Source: Cymbomonas tetramitiformis
Lineage: Eukaryota; Chlorophyta; Pyramimonadophyceae; Pyramimonadales; Pyramimonadaceae
Assembly: GCA_001247695.2 (NCBI GenBank)
Contig: LGRX02014126.1
Coordinates: 17,714 to 81,713 of the forward strand
Direction: 5' to 3'
DNA length: 64,000 nucleotides
The notes under the pieces were generated by a model. It saw only the letters and a program-made list of their open reading frames with translations, was not told the DNA's origin and ran no database searches. Shown one piece after another: positions 8,988-19,302 of this stretch (positions are counted from its first letter, which is position 1; each line of letters begins with the position of its first letter). The translations under genes and the position numbers were made by a program.

Positions 8988-10545
8988 AAAAAGAAAAAGA
9001 AAAGAAAAAATGTGACATACTCCTACCGGAGACGTGATGTTAGGAGGTGCACAGCTGTCAAGCCTGCCCCTTTATTTCTACCTATCTACAGATGTTCCAG
9101 GCAGTTATCACTTGCAAAAGTTAAAACCCTCCCTGCAGCCCTGCCTCATAACGGGAGGCTGCAGTTCAGATGGCACGGGCGACAAGCGGTTAAAGATGCC
9201 CCCACTGTTTATTTGGCACCAGGCAAGCAAGTTTGTCCGATGCCAAGTGAGGCCGTCTACTAGTGGAGCTCCTAATGGGGTCTCCCAGTATGCGGCCCGG
9301 TGGGGGTGCATATCCTAGGATACATGCAATTCTAAAAGCACAAGTTGTGCTCCAACTAGAGCAAGATCTGCAGAGGGTAGATGTTGAGCAGATATTGTGG
9401 TCGAATGTAGATGCGCCGGTCTAATGACCACGCCGCTGCCGCCGCTGAAAACCCCCAGATGCGTCGTGGTGTGGGGGACGAAAAGCGGATGCCGGCTCTG
9501 TCGTGCCTGTCCCGCCAGGTTGCCAAACTCGTCGGCCGCTGACTCGCTCCCAGCAGGTCCTGCACATGCGCGCTGAGTGAAGGCGCGCCAGGGAAATGTA
9601 GCTGGCGGAGTTCCGGTTATCAGACGTGCTGGTCATAGACCTCCACGTCCAAGCCGTCCGCCTCATGCCAGGGGTCCTCGTACTCGAGGTCGGCGATGTC
9701 CTCGTCCTGCGAGTCCCCCTGCGCAGCTGCTTTCCCCTTTTTGCTCGTTCTCGGTGGGCTAGGCGGCACCGATGCCGGTTTACCACTACGTTTCTCACCA
9801 GGAGAAGGCGGTGTGCCAGACGGTGCACGCTGAACGATGTCCGAAAACGTTGAGTCCGAAACCGCTGCACCACAGGATGGCGCCGCGGTTTGCGCGAAGT
9901 CTCTGGACTTCACTGTTCCAGAGGCGCTGCCAAAGGTGAAAGATGCTCCTGGTACGACCGTTGGCAAAACGGAAGGAGTCGTGAAGAACCCCGTCGTCGC
10001 TGGCGGATCTCTCCGCTCAGCGCGCTCCTTCGCGTTCTGTCGCTGCGTGGTTCTCCTGAGGGTCCTGACGCTTGGCCCCTGCGATGAGGCGGTGCCACGC
10101 GTGGATGAAGAAGGCGGAAACGTCGATGAAGTCGCCAAGCCCGGTGCTGTCGTGCTAGCCCGCTCAAATGCGGGAAGGCACACCGTTGCCGCTGCTGCAA
10201 CTGCTCGAGTCGCGTGCAGAGCCAGATGCGTTAGGCTCTGTTGCGGCGTAAGCGCGATGGACTCGTCGTCACCGATGCATTCCGGCAGGGCCGCCCCCTG
10301 CCTTCGTGCTAGCCTTTGTGCCCTCAGCGCAGCCTGAGCTGTGCTGATGAGTAACTCGAGGCTCATCTCCGCTGCTTCGTGCTGCGGACTCGTTGCCGGT
10401 CCGCAAGATGTCGGCTTTCGCCCCCCCATGTCGTGAGAGCCCGCTTTAACACAAAATTCTCGTGAATAATTTCAAAATTATCTTCCCTTTATCCATTATA
10501 TCGCTTGAAATTTTTCATAAAAACTTTTGGGTGAGAGCGTTGCGC
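8988..10545 (-). mobile_element. 1.5-kb unclassified insertion, copy 1
   Basis: This block is repeated almost identically at 40,806-42,311 in the same orientation, and each copy interrupts a retroelement gene (here gag, there an integrase). In minus-strand orientation it begins near GCGCAACGCTCTCACCC, carries one intact ORF, then about 630 nt of non-coding sequence containing AAATAAAG, and ends in a T-rich tract of CTTTTT units. No terminal inverted repeats, LTRs or RT were seen. A SINE- or LINE-derived non-autonomous retroelement with a pyrimidine tail, or another class moved by an outside enzyme, would fit. No clear target duplication is visible at this copy. Confidence 0.7.
9620..10429 (-). 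CDS. Hypothetical 269-aa protein of the 1.5-kb mobile element (copy 1)
   Basis: I do not recognise this protein. It has an Ala-rich helical N-terminal half (residues 15-105), a Ser/Thr/Pro and Arg middle, and a Lys-rich patch (RTSKKGKAAA) before an acidic C-terminus rich in Asp and Glu (DSQDEDIADLEYEDPW). The ATG lies in CACGACATGGGGG, about 115 nt inside the element. The second copy keeps the same ORF open at 254 aa; the difference is mainly one 45-nt in-frame indel. This suggests the protein was under coding constraint when the copies moved. The pattern of basic patch plus acidic tail resembles nucleic-acid or chromatin-binding proteins, but that is a guess. Confidence 0.6.
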   Translation of the reverse strand: MGGRKPTSCGPATSPQHEAAEMSLELLISTAQAALRAQRLARRQGAALPECIGDDESIALTPQQSLTHLALHATRAVAAAATVCLPAFERASTTAPGLATSSTFPPSSSTRGTASSQGPSVRTLRRTTQRQNAKERAERRDPPATTGFFTTPSVLPTVVPGASFTFGSASGTVKSRDFAQTAAPSCGAAVSDSTFSDIVQRAPSGTPPSPGEKRSGKPASVPPSPPRTSKKGKAAAQGDSQDEDIADLEYEDPWHEADGLDVEVYDQHV

Positions 10546-12283
10546 CGCCGCACCAGGTTCGTCCCCACCCTCTAGTTTCACGCCTCGTACCTCGAATAGA
10601 CTCCTCTGCCACCAAGCGGTCCACCAAGAGAGCGTAGGTGGAGGTCTCGGTGGTGTGCAGCGGACGTATCTCGGGGAAAGAGGTACTGCCGGCCCCGCTC
10701 AGAATGTATCGAGCGGGACTCAGCCCAAGATTGTCACAGATCTTCAGGGCTGCCGACAGACCATAGTGCGAGGAGGTGACCTCGGGTAACGTCGCTGTAG
10801 TGGCCAATTCACCCGGGGGCACCCACAAGGAATCCCCTTGGGGAGTGACCACTAACAGCCGTGTAGTTGACGTCGACGGCCCCGCCCCCCCAGCCGGGTC
10901 ACCATCAGGGTCGTCACCAGGGTCATCTCCAGGGTCGTCACCAGGGTCGTCACCAGGGTCGTCCTCCGTGTCCTTATTATAGTCGCTACTCCGGCTTTTC
11001 GATTCTTCATCGGCGGCAAGCGGCTTCCCACCATTCCAGCCCAAGGTAAGCTGGCCTCCGCTGGTTGCATGCTGGGAGACGCTGGTTGCAAGCTGCTGGA
11101 ACCCACTGGTTGCATGTTGGGGCTGGCGTGTTGCATGCCCCGCATGCCCCGCATGCCCCGCATGCCCCGGGGCATACCCTGCTGCATGCCCCACTGAGCC
11201 GGGTACATGCTCAGCCGGTTGTGTTGCATGCCCCGCATGCCCGACTGAGCCGGGTGCATACTCAGCCGCTCCCGCTGCATGTTGTGGCTGGCCTTCACCA
11301 GACCCGTACACCACAGGGGTGTCCAAGCTTGCTCGACGTCTTCTCGCTAGACGCCGTTCCTCGGCCACCGCGCCCTCCGTTGCGGCAGCCTCTAGCTGAG
11401 CCATTTGGTCGCGTAAGCTCCCCGCCTCGGTCTCTACGAGGAACCGAGCGGTCTCGGCGCGGACTACCCTCTGCAACATTTCCTGGTCCGTCAACTCCTT
11501 CCTCCGATGCCTCTCCAACTTGAGACGCCGCTCTCGTCGCTTGCGGCTATGCTGAGTGCCCGCTGCAGACTCATAGCCAGAACCGGATGTCGTGCTCCCA
11601 GGTTGAGACGCGTGAGCTTGGGAGAGGTCCTCGGTCACCACGTCTTGGGGCTCCGTGCGTATTGGCAAGGTTCTCCCAAGAGTATCTGGCCCCGAAGCAC
11701 GGCGACGATGATGCGGCTGATGGGTTATCACACCCTCGTCAGGAGAAATATCGGTGTGAGGAATCGGTTCCATCAGCGGTGTCGGATACAGTCGTTGGGG
11801 GACCACTCTCATGTCTGTCGCCACCGCCCGCTCTGCAGCCGCCATGCGCTCTCGCGCTGCCCACCATTCCCTAGCACGTGCCTCCGACGCAGGGTCAGCT
11901 CCATATACTGGAGGTGGAGGCGGTGGAAAGTAAACGGGTAGTGTCCATGGATCCCCGTAGGTGGTCGACATCGGCGCGGGAGTGTACGGGGCGTGTGTCA
12001 ACACGCCGGGGGCATGGGGTAGCGGCGAGCCTGTGGCATAATGGTGTGGCATGCCAAAGGGTTGTGGCGGCATACCCATGGGGCATACGCCTCGGGGCAT
12101 ACCCATGGGGCATACGCCTCGGGGCATACTGTACCCATGATGCTTGGGGCATACGCCTCGGGGCATACCCATGGGGCATACGCCTCGGGCCATACCCATG
12201 GGGCATACGCCTCGGGCCATACCCATGGGGCATACCCATGGGGCATAGCCCTGAGCTGTCCGCGCCTCCCGGTACAATGACAC
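10546..12283 (-). CDS. Gag, N-terminal part with low-complexity repeats (A1)
   Basis: A long frame from the ATG at 12,283 into the 1.5-kb insertion. It begins with about 70 residues of Met/Pro/Gly/Trp-rich repeats (CPMGMARGV units), then a Pro-rich stretch (PPPPPPVYG), a coiled-coil-like charged region (KRRERRLKLERHRRKE), GHAGHA repeats, five GDDP repeats, and a folded-looking C-terminal segment. It ends at the insertion, and the gag reading resumes at 8,987. The link to Gag rests on position and on the GHA repeats shared with the rest of A1. No close counterpart is visible in A2, whose 5' end abuts a family B fragment. Confidence 0.6.
11060..12262. repeat. GCATGC array block 3 and GGGGCATAC array in gag
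   Basis: Block 3 of the GCATGC repeats lies at 11,060-11,290. A related but distinct array of GGGGCATACGCCTC and CCCATGGGGCATAC units lies at 12,046-12,262. Between them (10,906-10,966) is a short array of GGGTCGTCACCA-type units coding GDDP on the minus strand. All lie in the Gag N-terminal frame of A1. Confidence 0.85.
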
Positions 12284-13985
12284 TGCACCGGCTCCACGCC
12301 TTCGTCACGTTCACCAACGACACCACGTGGGACTTCCTGGTGGGCACAGGTCCCCTGAAGAACGCGTTGAAGCTCACCATCGACCTCTACCGGGGTATCG
12401 CCACCTCTGAGGCCGCGGTATCGTTGGGCATGAGGGAGAAAGTCACGCTACCACTGATTGAGCTGACGCCGTCCGCCGACGTGAGGAGCAAACGGAACGA
12501 GGACCCCAGGGTGTGCCTGGCGACGGAGATCTTTGACGACCGTGCTCCGCCACGACACGAGGCTGCGCTTGCTGAGGCGGTGGGAGAGGACCGTCTGGCC
12601 CTTTCAGGAGAACGATGTGCATTCTCACAAGGACATCCTGAGCTAGCTCACCTCCTGGAGTCGTTCCTGGAGGAGCTCAGACTGAAGAGGTTCAACCAGG
12701 AGGAGCGGGAGATGCTCGACGCACGTTGCCAGTCCATGGTGGAAGCAGGTGTATTACGACCCAGCTCCCTGATGCAAGCCGAGCTCACTGGACGAATCAG
12801 CCTGCACGCCGAGAGCTCCAGGTTCAAACCACCTGCGCCTGGTACATCCGTGACGGACCAGATGTTGGGCCTGCTGCAAGCGACATCGTGCAGTCAACGA
12901 GAGGCTAATGTGGCGACCAGGAGCGAGTGGTCTGATGCTGAGGAGCCAGTGAGCGCGACGCCCATCACGCCGGCAAGGCTGATGGCAACCCAGACCGACC
13001 CTCGCTACCCAGATATGACGCAGGAGCAGGAAGCTGGGAGCGACACAGAGTATGTGTTGGCCAGCACGCAACCGTGGGCGGGTATGGCAGTGAACCCATG
13101 GGACAGTGAGAACAAGGATGGCAGCTGGTCTCAGCAGCGCTTGTATGTCGATCGCACTGGCTATGCTCGCTTGTGCACACTTTGCGAGGAGGACGAAGAG
13201 GACGTACCCGAAGCAGACTTCGTGCGCGTCACGTTCGCACGCTGTGGGGATAAGAAGGACGTCCTGGAGACGGAGCTGCTGTGGCCCGACTTCACGTTGA
13301 TGGACCATCAGAAGGTCGACAAGGAGACGAAAGTGGCCTCAGACACCTGGGCCACGCGTGCGAGTTGGAGGAAGGACAGCGACCAGGTCGCGCTTCCTGA
13401 CTGCCAGGCCCATCGAGACGCCGGGCGGTACACCATGGCGGACGTCCAGGAAACCCTCATTGCGCAACAGGTGTACCCCACGGGAGTCGTGACTGGCACC
13501 CTCATGTGGGACAGGAGGGCGCGCCAGTTCTGCGTGCTCAGCGAAAAGACTCGCGTGCAGTGGGAGCTCGTGGAGAAGATGGTACGTCACACCATGGCTG
13601 GCAGTGCCAGCATGAGCCCCATGTGCAGGGTGACTGGCGACGTGGCGAGTTCCAGCTGCCTTTCTACTACGAGGGGGACCAGCGCTGGCGATATCAGCCC
13701 CTGAAGTACGTCCAGAAGGTGGACATTACTAACCTCCGAGCTCGCCTGAAGGTGAAGTACGACGAGGTGGTGGCCGGTGAGCAAGCCATCCCGCTGCTGA
13801 CGCTATCAGATGTGACGTGCAAAGTGGGAAAGTTCTACCCGGTGACAGATGGAGAAGGGGGGGATGGTGAAGTGTTCAGCACCAACGCCGCCGCCCTGGA
13901 GTTTCTGCACTTGGGGGAGGGCAGGGTGATGCTCGCCGCATGCAAGACAGAAGACAGAGCACGGGACGAGCTTGACACCTACGGA
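12284..13985 (+). pseudogene. Family B fragment: retropepsin C-terminal half and following region
   Basis: From MTLHRLHAFVTF through LVGTGPLKN, CLATEIF, VTGTLMWD and KFYPV to FLHLGEGR, this fragment parallels residues of the family B copy at 32,440-33,860, but it is clearly diverged. It lacks the upstream DTSA active-site strand. Two frames are used (11,878-13,704 and 13,506-14,174), so at least one frameshift is present near 13,640. Its left edge abuts the start of A1 on the opposite strand at about 12,284, and its right edge abuts A2 gag near 13,985. The fragment is wedged between two family A elements, which suggests nested insertion or recombination. Confidence 0.8.
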
Positions 13986-15378
13986 GCTAGGCGAGACCCG
14001 CGCCACCTCGACCGCCGGCCCCCAAGCACAAGACAGTCAGGAGGGATGAGGCGGGGCCATCTGGCCATGCATCAGCGCTGCCAACATCAGTGTCCACAGG
14101 CAAGACCCCCAGGGGGGACAGTGCAGGGCCATCTGGTTCTGTGCCGCAACCAACCTCAGCCCCGCTGCGCATGAGGCATCAGACGTGGCCCAATGGGGAT
14201 TTTGACCCTCAGAGCCGGGAGTATCACCCATCGGTGTTCCAGGGCACCTACGAACCTGAGTCGGACACCAACAGCGAGAACACCATGGTCGAAGCTCTGA
14301 CCACTCCCAGCTGCACGCCGACTGTATCAGAGTACCAGGCGAGCGTGCCAGGCCTTCTTTGGAGCTTCAAGGAGTACACCCTGCAGGACCAGCAGAAGAG
14401 ATTCTTGGAGCGAGCGGCGGGTATCTTCGGGTCCGACCAGGCCTGGCACCAGCGTTACGTCGAACTGGACGTATTCTTCAGTGACCTGGCGGTATGCTCC
14501 CTGACTCAGGGCTATCTGGAGAACACGCATGGCGAGGCCATCGCGTTGAAGCAGGCGCCGAGTGAGACCGCGGCAGAGTACTTTTCACGGTTGGAGACCC
14601 GCATGGCCTCGGTCAACTTCCTGGCTGGCAGGGTCCCCAACTGCGTGGAGATGTCCAACCTGTCCATGCTCTCCACGTACCGCCGAGGGCTGAAGTATGC
14701 GTCCAAGGTGATGCGGCGCCTCAGGGCCATCCACCTGGACGTCTCCAAGCCAGAGGAGTGGGAAAGGAAGGCTGCCTCCGACGACATCCCGGGCACCCAC
14801 AACGCCCTGCTGAAGATACGGGAGATCGCTGAGGAGGTGGAGAATGACATAGATACGGAGACAGCTCAGAGGCGTACTGCAGACCGCCCCCCCGAACTGT
14901 CTCCTTTGCAAGCCCATCTCCCCGTCCCCCCTTCTTCAGGCGCACCCCCTCCTCAAACCGCCCAGCGCTCGCCATGCTGGAGAACGGGCCCACTACTGCC
15001 GCTGCCGCAGCGGTCACCCCGTTACCACCACCACCTGGTCTCTCCCGCACTGACACGCCGAGGGTTCGCCGGTGTTTCGCCTGCGGTTCCACGGAGCACA
15101 TCGTCCGCAACTGCACGGACGAGGCCAAGCTGAAGGAGTGGAGAGCCAACGCCCCTGCCCGGCTGGCAAACTCTCCTGGATTCGTGGCCGCTGTCGTCTG
15201 GGCCATCGAACAGCAGGAGGACCTCTCCCGGGTGGACGGCGTTCCTGAGGAGTTCTCCGAGGAGGTTTTGGCGCTCGCAAGCTGTGAGGACGAGCAGGGC
15301 TACCAGACCCTGGCGGCACTCGCTGGCATCGAACTCGTGGAGGGTGACGGCCTCCCCCCAGTTGAAGATGACGAATGA
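13986..15378 (+). pseudogene. Gag of element A2, frameshifted, with zinc knuckle
   Basis: The first frame (from the ATG at 14,090) carries a Gag capsid-like helical region with YFSRLETRMASVNF, the counterpart of A1 Gag. A frameshift between about 14,880 and 15,060 moves the reading to the frame of 14,974-15,378, which holds the CCHC knuckle CFACGSTEHIVRNC and an acidic C-terminus (EFSEEVLALASCEDE). Together the two halves match A1 Gag in order. The region upstream of 14,090 is a short Pro/Gly-rich segment next to the family B fragment, and no 5' LTR is visible, so A2 is 5'-truncated or was joined there. Confidence 0.82.
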
Positions 15379-15392
15379 CCGGCCGGCGACCA

Positions 15393-15458
15393 GTCCCCGA
15401 CCCTGCCCTTCGGGGAAGTGAGGTCGTCCCCGACCCTGCCCTTCGGGGAAGTGAGGTC
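15393..15458. repeat. 33-bp perfect tandem duplication
   Basis: Two identical 33-bp units starting GTCCCCGACCCTGCCC lie just after the gag stop of A2. The length is a multiple of three, and the frame reads through both copies. Confidence 0.95.
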
Positions 15459-15783
15459 GCCCCCTGGCGATCAGACCCTCTCCACCCAGGAGAAGCGGTC
15501 AGAACCAGAAGAACCCCGACGCGCACGAGGACGCAGAGATCCTTGGGGCCATCGACCCCATCCCAAGAGCGTGGCCTTCACCTCTGGGACACGCCTGCGA
15601 CACACCTACCGCTCAGCTGGTGCCCCGCCACTACTACCAGGGGATGACCTGACCAGCCACCCCCTTGCAGAAAGTGGCCCTTTCGACGAACCGTCCCTAC
15701 CTCTCGATGATGGCCCTGCATATACACAGGCAAGAATCGAGGGTCGGAGGGGCCGGTGAGTCCCCCGACATAGGCCCCCCGTC

Positions 15784-16400
15784 ATGGGTGGCAACCTTGG
15801 AGAACCCCGTGATCCCCGCCCCCAGTCGCGCGCTGTTCTGCCATTACCAAATTATCAGTCCAACCTCGCGGATACGCGGAAGAGGCTAATAACTGCGTGG
15901 CATTGGAAGAGGGAGCTGTACTCCCTACCCCTTGAGGTCGCCATGCAAAAGGTCCGCAGAGCTCTGCGTAAATCCCCAGAAGCTGCTAAAGCTCTGGTGG
16001 ATAAGATGTGGGAGCGCACCCGCAGTCGCATACGCTCTGGGAGCCGATCACCGGACGGAGGAGCACGTGAGCCGCGCCAACCAGCTGGCGGAGAGAATGC
16101 GTATCGCCCGCGAACCTCAAGATCGCAGAGAGGGTCATCAGCGCATGGCATTGTGGCACCTTCTCTCGCACGACGGCCGCCAACAAGCCCTCGAGCCCTT
16201 GGGCATCAGCTCCTCCGACCTCTACGCGGCATGGAGGGAGCTGTCACCCGCCGAGCAGCTGGAGGCGATCGCCACCTCGAGTCCGGACTCTTCCCCCGGC
16301 AACAGACTGTGGGAAAAGGAGGGCGTGCGAAGAGCAGCAGCGAGGTCTTCGGCATCTCTCTGCACCCTGGACACTGAAGTGGGCACGATACCCGGGACGA
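15784..16400 (+). pseudogene. A2 ORF2 counterpart
   Basis: Two frames here carry the segments shared with A1 ORF2: SNLADTRKRLITAW with RALRKSPEAAKALVDK in the first (from 15,784), and LYAAWRELSPAEQLEAIA with GNRLWEKEGVRRAA in the second (from 15,932). The shift between them lies around 16,000-16,100. The domain is unrecognised but is conserved between two diverged family A copies, so it probably has a function in the element. The interval 15,459-15,783 upstream is open in one frame (Pro/Arg-rich) with no motif seen. Confidence 0.6.
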
Positions 16401-17506
16401 CAGGGGATGTGGGCCTGCCTGGCGCCTGGTGCAGTCTGCACGCGGTACATCAGTACAAGATGAGGAAGCTGGGCCCCAGCCCTTTAGGCGCATCTCCTTC
16501 CTCGCCCCCGCTGGACGAACCCACCCCGGAGGGGACCTCTTCGCTCCACGCCGCTGACGCGCCGACCACCCCGGGAGGAAACCTTGAAGATCCACCCGAC
16601 CGCGCTCAATCTTCGCTCGAAGTGGCAGAGGAGACCTCTACCTCCAGTTCGCTCTGCTTCACCCAGCAGATGACCACCGTCAAGACGCACGAAGCAGAGG
16701 ACGTGCTGCCCCGCCTGGACAGCCACCCCATCGCTGAAGACCCCGGAGCAATGGAAGAAGACTCCTCGGTCGATTCGCTCCGCTACACCCAGCAGATGGC
16801 GGCAGCTGGGACCCATGAGGCGAGGGCTGAAGGGAACCACCTGAGCTCCCACCAACTCGCCCTCGACCCCTCCACCAGCAGCCCCCAGCAGAGTGACGAG
16901 GATCCCCTTAACCACAGTGGGACCCCCCACACCAGTCTCACCACCAGTGCCACTACCCATGTGAGCCCCACAGTGAGCGGTACTACCCACGTGAGCCCCA
17001 CAGCAAGTGGCACAACCCATGTGAGCCCTACAGTGAGCACTACCCACGTGGGCCCTACCACCAGCGGCACCACTCATGTGAGCCCCACTGCCAGCGATAC
17101 CACTCATGTGAGCCCCACCGCCAGCGATACCACTCATGTCAGCCCCACCCCGAACGAATGCATTTCAACGGGCGCCCTGCTGACAGCGAGCGCAGACAAT
17201 CTCATCAGCCACCCGACCGAAGACATCGACTTGCTGGATGAGGAGTTCTACGCCGCGTGTAGGCAAACGGCGAAGGAGTGTCGCGACGCCTCGGACAATC
17301 TTCTCCCCAACCTCAAGTGCAAAAGCATACGCACGGATGGGGGAGTTCAGTGGAAGACCGACATTGAGGGGACTCTCGCAGCGGCGCATGACGAAGAGGG
17401 ACCGCTGCTGCTGGTGTTCTACGCGACCCTCAGAGGGCACACGGTCAAGGTGTTGATTGACTCGATCGGGAGCCTCCGACAACTTCATCTCGGAGCAGAG
17501 TGCTAA
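16401..17506 (+). CDS. A2 linker with THVSPT repeats and protease N-terminus
   Basis: The C-terminal two thirds of the frame 15,932-17,506 (524 aa). It holds an acidic Ser/Thr-rich linker with two copies of a LCFTQQM / LRYTQQM segment, then about seven THVSPT repeats (16,945-17,150). The start of the retropepsin domain follows (EEGPLLLVFYATLRGHTVKVLIDS). The frame breaks exactly in the active site: a 4-bp duplication (ATCG at about 17,463) follows the GACTCG codons for Asp-Ser, so the rest of DSGASDNF is in another frame. A1 has the same order with the active site intact. Confidence 0.85.
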
Positions 17507-18878
17507 GCGATGTGGCCTCACGACGCGGGCTGGCTCCGAGATGCGAGTCACCCTAGCGGACGGATCTGTGAAGATCACAGGCGCCACCGCGTACGCCAAG
17601 TTTAACACGCACACTACCACGGGCACCTACACGGAGAACGCCCTGGCCCTTCGGATTCTTCCCCTGGGCATACAAGTGGACGTTATTCTCGGCGGAAGAT
17701 GGCTGCGCAGCCACTCCCCCGTAACCCTGGGTTATGAGGGAAACGGTGCTGTGTCCTTCCTCAGAAAGTCCCGCGGCGGCAAGACTGGAGATCGCGTCAC
17801 CATCACAGGTTGCTCTCCTGGGAAGGCACCTGGAGACAAGTCTCCAAAGGGCACTGCTTGTGCGGGATTGGTGGACGAAGTGTTTCTGACCCCTGCCCAG
17901 CTGAAGAAGTACTTGGTGTACGCGGAAACGCAAAAGATGCGCGGCAACGATGACCCCGAGATACAACCCGCCTGGCTCATGATGGCCGAGAAATCCCAAG
18001 GCGATAAGACCTCCGCCTTCGCAGCGACGGCCGTCGACACTGAAGATGCCAGACCTGCTGCGGATACTGAAGACGCGGACGTGGACCCCGAGTGGACTCT
18101 CAAGTTCCAAGACTTCTGGGGCCCGGAGTATGAGAAGGAGATGACGACTGCCCTGCCGGACATCGATGGTCTGAGACACGACCCTCAAGACGAGGCCAAC
18201 ATTCACCTGGACCCTGAGCTGAGCAAAAAGGGGCCACCTTGTCAGCGCATCTACAAGAAGTCCGCGGAGGAACTCCGCCAACTCCGAGAGCGCGTTGAGA
18301 CCTTGATGTCCAAGGGTTATATCCGACCCTCGTCCAGTCCATACGCCGCTCCCTGCCTGATGGTCCCCAAACCAGGGAATCCCAAGGAGTTGCGACTGGT
18401 GATCGATTATCGACTCCTCAATCGCCAGACAGTGAAGGACAAGTACCCTCTCCCGGACATCCAGATGATGTTCGACGAGATGCAGGGTGCTAAATTCTTC
18501 GCCTCATTCGACGCGGTGGATGGCTTCTGGCAGGTCCCGATGGCCCCAGGAGATGTTGAGAAGACTGCCTTCACCACCCAGATGGGATCATATGAGTGGT
18601 TGGTCATGCCACAAGGGCTGCAGAACTCTCCGTCTCAATATCAACGACGGATGCAGCAGGCTCTGGGTCATCTCCCTTTCGTCCGCATCTTCATTGACGA
18701 CGTGGTCGTTTTCAGCAACACCGCCGCTGAACACTACGAACACGTCAAGCAGCTGCTTCTGACGTGCAGGGAGAAGGGCGTCTTCCTGAAGAGGTCCAAG
18801 CAAGTGCCAACTGCTGAAGAAGTCCCTGCGCTTCCTTGGTCACTGCATCTCTGCGGATGGCTGCAGACCCCAACATGA
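17457..18878 (+). pseudogene. A2 protease C-terminus and reverse transcriptase
   Basis: A 473-residue frame. SGASDNFISEQ completes the retropepsin, and VDVILGGRWLRS is its distal strand. A linker follows, then the RT: SAEELRQLRERVETLMSKGY (N-terminus, deleted in A1), RLVIDYRLLNRQ, FASFDAVDGFWQV, MPQGLQNSPSQYQ and VRIFIDDVVVFSN, with both aspartates of the catalytic box present. The frame is lost near 18,800, and the connection domain continues at 18,883 in another frame. Apart from the two frame breaks, the RT core is well preserved. Confidence 0.93.
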
Positions 18879-18882
18879 TAAG

Positions 18883-19302
18883 GTGGCTGCGGTAAGGGAC
18901 TGGCCCGAGCTGGAGACAGTCACCCACGTCAGGCAGTTCCTGGGTCTGGCGGGGTACTATCGCAGATTCATACACTGCTTCTCCGAGATCGCCCAACCCC
19001 TCACCCGGCTGACCAAGTCAGACGTACCCTGGGAATGGGGCCCCATGCATGCAGCAGTGGGCTTTCGAGGAGCTGAAGAAGGCCCTCACCTCAGCACCAG
19101 TACTCGCCTTACCCAAGATCAAGGGTGCCACAGACGGTACAGCACCTTTCGTGGTGCAGACGGACGCCAGCGGCATCGCCCTTGGGGGAGTACTGATGCA
19201 GGACAATGGGGATGGCATTGGCCTGCGCGTGATAGCGTATGAGAGCCGCCAGTTCTCAGCCGCCGAGCAGAACTACCACACCGGTGAACGAGAACTACAG
19301 TA
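18883..19302 (+). pseudogene. A2 RT connection and RNase H N-terminal half
   Basis: Frame 18,883 onward has VTHVRQFLGLAGYYRRFIHCF. A shift at about 19,045 leads to the frame of 19,049-19,303 with WAFEELKKALTSAPVLALP and the RNase H first aspartate motif QTDASGIALGGVLMQ, up to YHTGEREL. There the coding sequence is interrupted by the MITE at 19,303. Confidence 0.9.

Noticed and set aside
9034..9318. Two overlapping plus-strand frames at the edge of the 1.5-kb element, repeated at 40,828-41,134
   Set aside because: Repeated only because the element is repeated; the frames carry no start context or domain and lie in the non-coding 3' part of the element.
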